In this document: positions 36,165-47,016 of the stretch, piece by piece
How the letters are laid out: every line of letters starts with the position of its first letter
How positions within the stretch are numbered: the first letter of the stretch is position 1
Source: Gamarada debralockiae
Lineage: Eukaryota; Ascomycota; Leotiomycetes; Helotiales; Hyphodiscaceae
Assembly: GCA_002803225.1 (NCBI GenBank)
Contig: NXFV01001959.1
Span: forward strand, 210,000-273,999
Direction of reading: 5' to 3'
Length of the DNA: 64,000 nucleotides
Notes under the pieces: model-generated
What the model saw: the letters and a program-made list of their open reading frames with translations, nothing else
Databases searched by the model: none
Told to the model about the DNA's origin: nothing
Made by a program: the position numbers and the translations under genes

Positions 36165-38027
36165 TCAAATCGATGTCTGCTTCTCAGGCTTCATCTTCCC
36201 TTCCTCGGAATCGCTTGGATGATGCCCAACAACCATATCAACCACCCCTTCTATCTCAGGGCCTGAGAACCGTTTCCTTGCTGTTGTAAACCAAGTGATC
36301 GCAGCAACGAACATGATCATCCCAACCGCAGCAGAAGTATAGTTCATATTTTCGCTCGTCACCGGATAAACGGAGGGGAAGTTGAACGTGATACAAGCAA
36401 AGAGCAAGTACACGAGACCAACGAAGTTGACAGCCACTGACACGAGAGGTTTCATCGCCCACGGACCAGTGAGTTGTCTGTGTGTCCCGCTGAAATACGA
36501 AATAAGACGCACAAGCAGCGGCATGGCGTACGAGAGGTAGAATCCTTGGGTAGCGATCGCAATCACAGTATTAAATCCGGTAATCGTGCCGAAATAAATG
36601 CTGTTGAACGCCATTTGGATCCCGGTACCAAGAAGTATCGCAACAACTGGGACTTGATGTCTGGGCTCGACCTTGCTGATCAATGAGGAGAATGGTAGGC
36701 CGCGATCACGCGCGAAGGCGTAGAGAGATCGGGAGCCCTCAGCTAGCAGGGCGTTCGCGCATCCAAGATCTATGATGACTATGAGAGACGCCAGTATGCA
36801 AGATCCTACATTACTGTTTGTAGAATCGTAGTAGATTTGAATGAGTGGAACAAGCGTCGAAGTGTCAGCCACTTCATTGATATCGCCGATGCAAAAGCAG
36901 ACAGCAATGAGGAAGACGAAGCCAGTGATTGCCCCGATGTAGACAGACATTATCATGGCACGTGGGGCTTGCCTGCTCGAATCGTGGAGTTCTTCTGCCA
37001 TGTGGGCTGGTGCGTCATCTGGGAACTTTCAGCGATTGGGCTGAAAATGAACGATTGAAGGGAGGTACTCACAGCAACACATCCCGAACGCTGGCTGCAA
37101 AATACCAATAATCCCAGCCATAGAGGCGCTGAATCCGGTAAAGTTCTGGAAATCCCGAAACACAAATGATGCCGACTGCTTGTTCTTGTTGCACGCGAGG
37201 ATCGTGACGACCGTCACAACAAATGAGACGATATTGAATATGAGTGCTCCTTTCGAGATCTTGTCCAACAATTTTGGTCCCCACATATTGACGAACGTAG
37301 CGAAGAGCGTTATGGCATATGCAACAAGAACGGTATGCCATCTCTGGATTTCGTAGGTGGGATTAACAAGGTTTGCTTGACCGAGAATGAAGTTGGCTCC
37401 GATAAAGCTATTCGTAGCTCCCATGGCAAGGATTCCTTGTGACACGAATTAGTAAATTGCGTTCAGAGACTACCATGGAAGGTCAGATGCTTCGTTAGTG
37501 CAACGTACCAATGATCATGAACCACCCAGTGAGATAGGAGAATTGTCTGCGAATGCTCTTTGGGGACAGGATGTAGACCCATGAATATTGTCCACCAGCT
37601 ACAGGATATTCCGAACACATTTCAGCCATCGAGTAGGCCACGCATAGCGAAACGCAACTGATTCCGACCCATCCCCATATCATCACAGGTGGTCCTCCTG
37701 CATTGACGCCCGTTACCAGGACTCCTCCTAATGCACTCCAGCTGCAGGTTCACGTCAGCTATCTCAACTTCCACGCTTTCGAGTTGCACATCATGGGAGA
37801 TTGCTGCACCTGAGATACAACATACCACGTAACAATGGAGAAGGAGAATCCTATCATGCCAAGGAGGCCGAAGGAGCGTTTGAGCTCTGAATTCGTCAGT
37901 GGGTGCTCTCATCCCGTACACCATTTCGAGGAAGATATGAAGACCACTTACCATGCTGATAGCCCATATTTTCCAATGTCATATCCTCCGCGTCATGGGA
38001 GATTCCCTTTGCATCGTGGTCGGCCAT
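36165..38027 (-). CDS. APC-superfamily amino acid/choline/GABA-type permease
   Basis: Five exons (38027-37952, 37886-37826, 37741-37509, 37435-37073, 37018-36165) give 528 aa. About 12 membrane helices are present. Signatures of the fungal amino acid/choline transporter group include KRSFGLLGMIGFSFSIVTCW in helix 1, EMCSEYPVAGGQYSWVYILS, YDAPAHMAEELHDSSRQAPR before helix 7, LAEGSRSLYAFARDRGLPFS, and a short charged C-terminus. These proteins move choline, GABA, polyamines or amino acids across the plasma membrane with protons. The substrate is not identifiable. All junctions are in phase and the gene is intact. Confidence 0.9.
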
Positions 38028-39606
38028 GGTGAAAGACGTAGTTGCTCAGTCTTCGACTTAGCTTCCACAATTGAAATCGCAATCGCAGAGTAAATAGAAA
38101 CTCATAACAAGCCTCTCTCATGGGCATGGGCGAGATATATCTCCAGATATAATGCGGGAGGTACAGTAAAATACCAGGATATCCCTACCTTATCGGGACT
38201 TTCAAAGAGACGGTCTAGTACAACTGCAACTCTGACTGCATCCTCGTGTTCACAACGCTTGGTCTTGCCGAGGTGTGATGAATGAGAGAACTTGTCATTG
38301 CTGTAGAATTGCCAATCACGGCGTAGTTCCATATCGCAGCTATCAGTTTCAGGCCTCTCCAAGCCTGCTGATTTGCATATTTGCTGACCTTTCAAACTCA
38401 AATATCTGTATGTCATGAAAGAAGAAGGTCACTGCACAGATCGACGTTGGCGTCGGGCTGCGGAAGCCAGGACTGTTTTGAACCTGGCGTTTTCGGCTGC
38501 TTATCACTTACTTGATTTGTCCCATATCTCATCCGTACCCCACTGGGATCTCAATGCCATTGGCCGCCTCGGTTTCCCCTCGATATGTTGAGCGGTATGT
38601 CCATGAGACTATCTATTTATTAACTAGGGGGCATTGAGATCACAACCCTTGGATTTGCCATAGTGACTGGTGCTTGCTGACTAATTCTTGTTTGTCATGA
38701 GCTTTCGTGGCCTTACAGCCTGTACCTACATGCATCAACCATTTCCCTCGACATTACACACACTCTCATCTGGTCATTCAGAATGTGCTCGATTGTTCGA
38801 AAGGAGCTCAAGGAGAGGCCCAGTTCTTTTTTGAGCTTGCACAACATCGGATATCAACATATCAAGATTCTACTTCCCATCGGCACTTTTGGTCGAGTAC
38901 CACGATATCACGGGAGGCTGCATTACCTCCACGACTATCAAAATCGCAGAGAGTGTCAACTCAATATCCAATTGAGTGCCCTTCCAGAAACTGCACGACG
39001 CCCCGTTGTGCCACCTCGGAGACTTTGGTTGCAGTCTTTTGCAGGATCTCATATGCGCTCATGACTTTCTTGTGGTCGATTGTGTGACACGAACTTTCGT
39101 AGTCTTAATCTTAATCTTGACCACAGACATTGTCATCAAAGTGATGACAGTAGAGGACGCAATAGCCTGCTATTCAAGCACGCTGTTATAGCAAACAACG
39201 TCCATCTAAGTATGATCCGATTTCCATCGTTCAATCCATTTTATCTTTTCTCTCGGCATTTATATTCACTCTTTCTTTCACAAATCACTTCTGGCTTTCA
39301 ATTCACTCATTTCTGAATCTGGATCTCTAAGATGGAATGTCTAATGTATTACAGGCCTTCTGGCGGGCCGGTCTACGGCACTAATCTAATGCTTGTTCAC
39401 TTTCCTCGAATCAGCAACGACAGTCCACCACTAAAGCAGGAAACAGCCATCGCAACCTCTAGAAAGTATCATCGAATCTTTTTCAAAGTATTCCATTCTT
39501 GCGATCAAAGCGTCACGAGAGGCCGATTCTCATCAAGCTAGATCCCGATCCTCAGAAGAAGAAGATACCTCTCAAACCAATCATTCAACGTCACATATTA
39601 GCGAAG
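38028..39606. other. Intergenic, divergent upstream region
   Basis: This lies between the permease start (minus) and the isochorismatase start (plus). I see no gene. On the minus strand a short protein-like stretch, MSAYEILQKTATKVSEVAQR, begins at about 39061 and stops after 33 residues; it may be a relic. Confidence 0.35.
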
Positions 39607-40483
39607 ATGGAGACGTTTGTTGAAGCTTCACCTTACAACTGGCCTCATGATGGGAGACTTGACCCAAACACGACGGCGCTAGTTATTATTGATATGCAGA
39701 AAGATTGTAGGTCTAAATTGCTCATTCATTTCTGTAGAGATCCTCGGATCTCTTCAAGCTCTCCTCGACTTTATCACCCCCACTTTTACTTCACCTTTCT
39801 TTCCTGCTCTTCCCACCTGATACAGTTTCCGGTCTACAGCATTCTAACATCTCATAGTCTGCTCTCCAGAAGGCTACCTCCAATGCTAAGGTTACGACAT
39901 TAGTCCCGTCCGCAACATCATCCCCCGCCTCCAATCCCTCCTCGCAGCGTTCCGCGAAAAGGGCTTCCCAATCTACCACACCCGCGAAGGTCACCGACCT
40001 GACCTATCCACGCTCTCCTCCCGCGAACTCACACGCAGCAAGAACAACCCCTCCGGTCTCGGCATCGGCGACAAAGGACCCTTAGGTCGTCTCTTGGTCC
40101 GCGGCGAAGCAGGACACGACATCATTCCCGAGGTCTACCCCCTCGCGAACGAGAATGTGATTGACAAGCCCGGTCGCAGCGCTTTCCAGCACACTGAGTT
40201 CAGGCTTATGCTCAACATCAAGGGCATCAAGAACTTGGTCATTTGTGGTGTGACGACTGATGTCTGTGTGACGAGCACGATGCGAGAAGCAAATGATAAT
40301 AATTTCGATTGTGTCTTGGTGGAGGACGCAGCAGCTGCCAGTGACGAGGAGTTGCATAAGGCGGCTGTGGAGATGGTGAAGACTGAGGGTGGTATCTTTG
40401 GTGCTGTGAGCTCTACTGAGAAGATTTTGGTAGCGCTGGAGGAGAAGAAGGTGGTGGTGAATGGGGCGCGCGAAGCCCAGTAA
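39607..40483 (+). CDS. Isochorismatase-like cysteine hydrolase, with an in-frame stop in exon 2
   Basis: Two exons (39607-39706, 39858-40483) give a 241-codon frame. The catalytic triad of the isochorismatase/nicotinamidase superfamily is present: Asp in ALVIIDMQKDF, Lys in VIDKPGRSAF, and Cys in NLVICGVTTDVCVTSTMREA. Substrates of the family include isochorismate, nicotinamide, ureido compounds and biuret; this one is not identified. Exon 2 begins F-C-S-P-E-G-Y-L-Q-C and then meets TAA at 39887-39889 before G-Y-D-I-S-P-V-R. The residues on both sides are family-like, so the stop probably replaced CAA. An alternative donor at 39711 spliced to the acceptor before 39904 would skip the stop and lose 15 residues. 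Confidence 0.75.
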
Positions 40484-40920
40484 ACTTATGGTTGTGAGCA
40501 CTGAGACTCCTTTTGTATTTCCTTGAATCTTCAATTCTGGCTGAGATGTTCGGTCGCGTTCCTGGCGTTTGGAGGCGTTGGCTTTGATGTTCCTGCGTTT
40601 TGGTATCCATGTTCAGTGTTTCCAGGATTGAGGAAAATACTGCCAAGAAAATTACTGCAGTGTGACTTTCCTTACTACTCCTATACAAATTGATGCAGTA
40701 TAGCCAATATATTGCCAATATTCCCAGTGTAGTGTGGCTGTTCCCTCGAGTCTTGGCGTGTGGTGTAGCTCTGGCTGCACTACTGGAAACACTGTCTATG
40801 TTGTCCTGATGCGATTTTGGTTGCGAGCTATGTAGTGGATCGTTTCAAGTAAGCAATCGACTGCTACCAGAAAGCCATCTTCTGAAATCTCTAGACACCA
40901 TGTCTTTTGTATCTGCATAT
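40484..40920. other. Convergent gap
   Basis: This lies between the isochorismatase and NACHT-ankyrin genes, which end towards each other. Nothing else is seen. Confidence 0.4.
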
Positions 40921-43758
40921 TCAGCTGCCCGTTTCTCCTGTACTGGAGATGTCGGAATTGTCTTCCAGCAATTCCAGCTGTCTAAAATTGTCATGATCTT
41001 CCGCAGCAGGCCCCAACAACGGCAATAACTGGTCCTCCAATGCAAAAACATGCTTCGCATAAGCCGAAAGTGGAGCTGAGGCTTTCTCGGAAGATGTTCC
41101 AAGCCAATCAAGGCTCGTTTCCGCCCTCAGTGGCTGGACTTCAAAGGAAGCACCTTTTTCAAGTAGATGCTTGAACATCCTACGGCTACCAAGGTCGGCA
41201 TATAATAAGGCTGTTTCTCCATTCCTATTCTTCGCGTTGATATCGGCGCCCCATTCTAAAAGTAAATCAACCATCCCATAGTGCTCGCAATACGCAGCCC
41301 AGTGGAACGGTGTCTGTTCGTAACGATTGGTAGCGTCGACTAGTGCGCCATTATTCAACAACATCAACGCTACGGTTTCGTCTCCATCTTTGGCTGCGTG
41401 GTGCAATGGAGTTTCGCCATGGTCATCTCTGAGGTTTGGATCCGACCCTCGGTCGAGTAGTGCCTGGACCACATGAAGAAGTCCCAGGTCCGTCGCATAG
41501 AATAGTACGTATTCCGTCTTGGGTTCCTCGAAATGGTTGAAAAAATTGTGCGAAGTCCGAGCATAGAGTGATTTAGGGCTTTTAACTTTTGACCAACTCA
41601 TCAAATTCGAAGTCGAAAGAAGTAATTCCAATGCTAGTAGGGTCAATCTTTTCTGTTCAACATGCGGCGGTATTCGGCTGATGTGAGTGTACCAGTATGT
41701 TGCAGCGTATTTTAGTAGTGGGAACTCCTTTAGGTCTGGTGGCGAAGATGATTTCTTGATCGAGCTCGCGTGATACAGTATATACTTTATGCAGGACTCT
41801 GCGATATGAAAATCAGAGACGACCTCAGAAATTGCCAAGTAGCTTGCGGGGCTATTATTGATACGATCTGATATCAGATACTCATGAACAGAGTATTGGG
41901 CTAGAGTGACGGTGACCGGAAGCCTCCTTATGTCGTCAGTATTATCCCAGCGATCAGATTCTCTGCGGGTGACAAGGCTTGAGAGTATTTCCAGTACATC
42001 TTGAGGATCCGGGAATCTTTCCTCGGGATCAAATGGTGGATTCGAGCGAGGATGGATAACTGTGGCTTCGGCGAGCTCTGTGAGCTGAAGTGGGCGCTTT
42101 GCAAAAGCAAGCCACATCAGCGCATTCTTGGCATCGTCTCGATACACTTCCTCAATACTCAAAAATATTCGAGAATAAGTATCATCAAGCGTTCTGGGGA
42201 GATTTTTCAGTGCATCACGTATCAGGGTGACTTTACGACATCGCTTCAACGCGTCGAGTTGACAATCCACCCATCGAAACCTTTAGCTCAAGTCAGCAAT
42301 TATGATAAGATTCAGAGTCGGAAATACTCACATCCCATTCGCTCCAGCTGCCAAGCTACTCTGGATCTCTGCCTTTACATCACTTGTCCATTTCTTCAGT
42401 CGTGTATCCGTCTCAAGCTGCCACGAAATGTACATCTTGATATCCTGGTCCAATCCAAAACCTTGAATTGAAATCGCGGGAGTGGTGAGGAGTGGCAACA
42501 AAACTTCTTCAATGTCTCGCTCTCGCCGACTCGTGGCCAAAATGTGAAGGTTACCGCGTACCTGCGACAGGATATCCGAAATTGTTGCTAGGAGCGACTC
42601 TCTTTCTCCGTTTTTGGGGCATTCATCTAAAGCATCCAAGACGATAACGACCTCTTCGAAGTTCTCTGTTACTGCAAGCAGAGTCTCCTTCAGCTCATCA
42701 AGGGATGCCTGTTGTTTTCCGTAGCTGTGACGCTCGTACGATTTCCTGATGTATGCCGGAATGGTTCTGATCTGGCCACAAATCTGTCCAATGATTGATG
42801 CTAGGCATTTTGCTGGATCTTGCTTCGCTGTGGTGTTGAAGTCAAAGTAGAAGTATGCTAAAGCATTGTTGGTGAAAACGATGCTTTTGGCCTGCAATTC
42901 CCGAATTATAGTCGAGCTGAGATTCGTTAGCGGCTGAGCAGAGACTCGATCAAACGTTGTGCAACCTCAGGATAGTTTTCCCACTGCCAGCTACTCAAAT
43001 CAGCTCAAACTACCTAAAGCTGGTTGCTAGATACTCACGAATTCCATGTAGCCAGAGAAGAGAGTTTCGAGTAGCTTGCCACTGCTTGAACTCGGCCCGT
43101 TCCAACACCCATCTTCCACTTCCCGGTTGACACTTCTTGCAGGCAGCGTGGTAATTTGTAGAGGGATCCGTGGGGGAGAGCCATTTAATGATAGCCTCAC
43201 GATCATCATCTAATCTTTGAGTCTCTAGTTGCTGAGAGATGTCCGCCACACCTTAAGCAATAGTCAATGACAACGCACTGGCGAACAGTCAACGTCGACC
43301 AAGAAGGTAAAGCCGAGGCCAGAGACTCACGTCTGATCAGTCGATAGGGCAAGGGTAAAAGTTGATTTATGTCTGCCAATAGTAACCAGAATTTTATCAA
43401 CCTCCTTTGAGCTGAAAGGCCACTTCAGCGCTCTCATTCCAAACTGTCTCATCCTACCTTTCTCGTCCCCAGGGTCCAGCCTCGCAGCTAAAGCCGTCAG
43501 TTCCAGCTCGCACTGCTGTACGGGACCATCTTGCTGAGATATCAAGTTCAGAGTCTTGAGCGAGGAGGAGTTGGGCTCATCAGCTAAATCTGCGACATTG
43601 ACCAGCACATCTTGAAGCGCAGTGATCTCGTTTCTGAGTCGCAGAATGTCTTTCCTTGCGTCCTTGACATTGATGTAGTATGTTCGACACAAATCGAAGA
43701 TCTGGCTTGAGATTTGGATGACAGCGATTACGCTGGAGGCTGCGCTGAGCCCATCCAT
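40921..43758 (-). CDS. STAND/NLR-like protein: N-terminal HeLo/SesA-like domain, NACHT, ankyrin repeats
   Basis: Exons: 43758-43331, 43251-43039, 42990-42966, 42916-42332, 42280-40921. Residues 1-140 are the helical N-domain common on fungal NACHT proteins (MDGLSAASSVIAVIQISSQI). The linker KWLSPTDPSTNYHAACKKCQ then leads to NACHT: Walker A GIPGSGKT, Walker B VVIVLDALDECP and sensor LHILATSRRERD. Four or five ankyrin repeats follow (LGLLHVVQALLDRGSDPNLR, ETPLHHAAKDGDETVALMLL, TPFHWAAYCEHYGMVDLLLE). Such proteins act in fungal non-self recognition and programmed cell death; here that is inference. The exon 3 micro-exon (25 nt) carries all of Walker A. The exon 1/exon 2 junction is one base out of frame with the splice sites seen, so a frameshift or unusual acceptor is possible. 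An upstream in-frame ATG lies at 43815. Confidence 0.85.
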
Positions 43759-43815
43759 GATTGAGGATGCCCAGGGCGTGGAATGAAGAGGATTCAAGTG
43801 AAGTTTGCAGGTCAA

Positions 43816-44347
43816 CCTCTAAGCGAGGAATTGAGCTAAAAATAAACAACATAGCCAGGACATGCCTCAGCTTCTGTCTTCAAAGCATACCTAAGGATAA
43901 AGGATGGATAAGTAAGGCTAAAATAGCAAGTCTTAGCGTAATTGTTTAGCTGTCTACTCACCGTAGGTAGCAGAGGCCAAGTGTTTTAGTCACGTGATCT
44001 CACATTGTCCAAGTCCGGTCCTTGAAGTTGTTTGCACTGCAATAGCGTCTACTATGTGGGGAAATGTCTCTAAGTTTGTGGTAAATATAATCAAGTATCA
44101 AACTGCCACTGGCTATCCTATCGGGCGACGCTCAGATAAATGGGCGACCAAATGACAGAAACTTTGGGCCTGTAAGGTTCTCCCCGTCATTACCCAGATC
44201 GTCTCTCTCGAATCTCGTTTAGTTGAACTGAAAATAACTAAAGACCTGAATTCCTGAAAGGGGTCTGAAACACCAAAAGCACAGGAAACGACATGATTAT
44301 CACACCAGCCAGAGTAACTCAACCTTCTGCTCCAGATTAAAGTTATC
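43816..44347. other. Intergenic, upstream of the NLR-like gene
   Basis: I see no gene. A CACGTGATC motif occurs at about 43992. The rest is the likely promoter of the NACHT gene. Confidence 0.4.
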
Positions 44348-44852
44348 ATGAGCGTCAAACTCCTTGCGAAAACTATTTCGCTTCAGACTCCACACCCACA
44401 GGCCTACAACGAGCAAGATGTCCCTAGCCAAGATGGTAAGTACCCATTCCTCGACTTTGAACCAATTTTCTAACAGAGTCCAGCTTCCCTATCTGCAACT
44501 TCCGTCTCACCAGCTTCCGTATCTAGACTAACTCTCCTCTCTAGAGTCCGAACAAACCAAAACCGTACTCCTATTTCTAGTCGTCTTTCTCCAATTCGTA
44601 TTCATGTGATACAAAATGGTCAAAGTGGAGCTCGGCGATAGGTACTATGAATGTACGATAAAGGGGCCTGAGAGTTTGGACGAACTGATTGAGAGGGTTG
44701 GATGGCGTGGAAGGAAAACTGTTAAGGGAATTGCGTAGAATGACAAGTCCAAGGAGAGCAGTGGTTTTCCTGAGTTGGAAAAAGAGAAGCCTGGGATGGG
44801 AAAGTCAAGAGGCGGCCTAAAGGGACGCGCAGCGAATCGGAGAAGGGGGTAG
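44348..44852 (+). pseudogene. Small interrupted gene with one membrane segment (copy A of a tandem pair)
   Basis: An ATG at 44348 opens an exon (to 44435) that joins in phase, through GT...AG, to 44545-44852. The frame gives MSVKLLAKTISLQTPH..., a hydrophobic segment TVLLFLVVFLQFVFM, TGA at 44607, then YKMVKVELGDRYYEC... and SLDELIERVGWRGRKTVKGI with TAG at 44736, followed by 38 open codons (NDKSKESSGFPELEKEKPGM...) to TAG at 44850. Either the protein ends at one of the early stops or the gene has decayed by TGG/CAG-to-stop changes. No known domain. See the copy at 45253. Confidence 0.4.
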
Positions 44853-45252
44853 GACTTGGAAGTCCAAACAGCTTTGTGAGAGTAGCAACTTCATTAAGCT
44901 CTTTGAATGGCCTTGAACAGTTATATGCTCTGTGGCTTTGAGTATAGAATAAGAAATATTCCCTCTCACTGCCATCAGAAGCGAATTGTCATTCCCCCCA
45001 TGCCTGTGCAAATTCCACCACCCAGTCCAAATGCCAAGAGAAACATAAAATAGACTAACCCCAGCAATACGCTCTCAATTGTGAAAACAGAATCGAAATA
45101 AATTGATAAAAATGCCAGTAATGGCGAGGGCAAGTCACCCAAATGTCTGATGCATGCCAAGGACTAACTCTCAATCAAGTATCCCTCTCCAGGCTCTCCC
45201 AAATGAGCGTATACGGTTCTACTAGATCGTAGCTCTTCTCCAACTAATTCTC

Positions 45253-45648
45253 ATGGCCTGCAAAGTCGTTCTCGAAATCCGTACGCAGCGACGTCACAAT
45301 CAGGATGAAAGAGCTGCTGAGGCCCTCATGGAACTAGGCGAGAGAGTCGGACGACCAGGAGGGAATTTCGTGAAAAGAATTATTTAGTATGAGGGCTGCA
45401 GGAGAAAACGTGAACTTGAAAGGAATACTGACGGGGAAGAGTGGAATCTTACGATTGAACCTGATATGGGAACGCGACAGTCTGGGCATGTCGAGGCTTC
45501 GGGTGCTGATGTGCCAAGAGCTGAAGTGAAGTCGAGGAAGCAGTCGATACTGGAAACTTTCCTCGATTGGGTGGAGAGTATAAAGAGTCGGCAACGGAGT
45601 ACAATTCGAATCGACGCACCTCAATATCGGACTGAGAAGAGACCATGA
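45253..45648 (+). pseudogene. Small interrupted ORF (copy B of a tandem pair)
   Basis: An ATG at 45253 opens 44 codons ending AALMELGERVGRPGGNFVKRII-like sequence (positions 45313-45384) and TAG at 45385. The same frame then stays open for 87 codons (YEGCRRKRELERNTDGEEWN..., ETFLDWVESIKSRQRSTIRI) to TGA at 45646. Over the 20 residues before the TAG it shares L-x-E-L-x-E-R-V-G-x-x-G-x-x-x-V-K-x-I with copy A, about half of positions. No family is recognised. Either two short proteins or two decayed relatives. Confidence 0.35.
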
Positions 45649-47016
45649 TGGAGAACATCCTGCCGCGATGAGCGACAGTACCCGGCGACACATACTTTCG
45701 CTCCGCGAAGGACTCCGGTTGCACGAGTCCATAAAAGTTGATTAAATTATATCCAAAGATATCTATGAACCAAATTGATTTGGCTCCCCAAGCACACAAG
45801 CATGCAGTACTATAGCATGTGAAATTGACACCAGCAAATTGAAGGCCTAGCTTGCTATTCATGTGAAAATGGAAATGCGTAAGAGATGGCGAAGATGCTG
45901 CCAAATCAAATCCAATTTCTTGAATAGGTTGAAGTCTGGGCATCGTTAAGTGAGGAGAAAAATGTTGAGGGGAAGAGGGGAAAGATATCAACAATCGAAA
46001 TGTCACTCCCCGCAGCCCCCGCATACCACAACTCCAGGAGCTTGGTAGCTTGTGCAAGGTTGCAAGAGCGGATAAAAGTTCGGGACGAGGAGGACGCTTG
46101 CATAAAATCTGGAAATGATAGAACAAAGTGGGTCTGTATCAGAACTTCTGAATCCCTTCACACGACGCGCAACTCGAACCGTGCAATCTTACACGTGATG
46201 CGGCGATTGGGCAGCTCCGTCCATTGTCCCCCTTGGCGTTTGAGACTTCAGACCATTTTGCTTCTTTTGAAATGTCTGATCTGCGTAACTAAACATGGCC
46301 ATATGCCTCCTCTCAGACCACGTTCGTGGTTCTCGAGAGATTGAGCTGTTGAAAAATAGATATCCAAAACGTTTCTTTTTGACGTGGGTGTCCAAGAGTC
46401 GGAACTTATCGGAGATGATAGGCACAGTAAGGTTACAGTAACGGGCCAGAGCTACCCTGTCCCTTGCGCTAAGGAAGGATCATCGCACGCGACAAGCTTC
46501 ACATTTTGATGCTTCAAGCTTTCTGTATGTATCGTCCGATGTCTATCATCCCATAGGACAGATGCCCAGCCGCTGCTTCGTGCAGTTACCCAAATATCGT
46601 ATCTCGGACTCCTTGGATTCAAATTCAATCCAGACACAGTCATCTCCGTCAGCTGCTGATCATGTCGGGCAATCCTCTTCAATTAACCTTCGCCTTCCCC
46701 ACCTCAACGATTCCCGAAGTCCTCCCAAATGCCATACGAGTACCATGCTTTTGCTTCACGGGCAGACTCCCCGAGACAATAACGCGGATCGGAACGATTA
46801 TGACAGGCCAAATGGGTCTGGGAAAGCTCCCTGCTTCAGGGCTTAGTGCCGTCAGGCTCCTGTTTTCATAGGGTAAGCCAGCCATCGGAAGACACGACAA
46901 TTATTGAAACCTCAACGAAACGAAGTACATGGCTTGACAAGGGCTTGTGTGACACTTTCTCCGGGTCCTTCCTTCCCAAAAAAAATTATTAAACATGTTT
47001 CCACTCGAAACCTTCC
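45649..47016. other. Intergenic, upstream of malic enzyme
   Basis: I see no supported gene. A 225-codon minus-strand open frame lies at 45449-46126 but reads like chance. The final 100 bases contain an A-rich and pyrimidine-rich start region for the malic enzyme gene. Confidence 0.4.

Noticed and set aside
45449..46126. 225-codon minus-strand frame
   Set aside because: It overlaps copy B on the other strand, has no domain, no signal peptide and no intron support; composition looks like chance.
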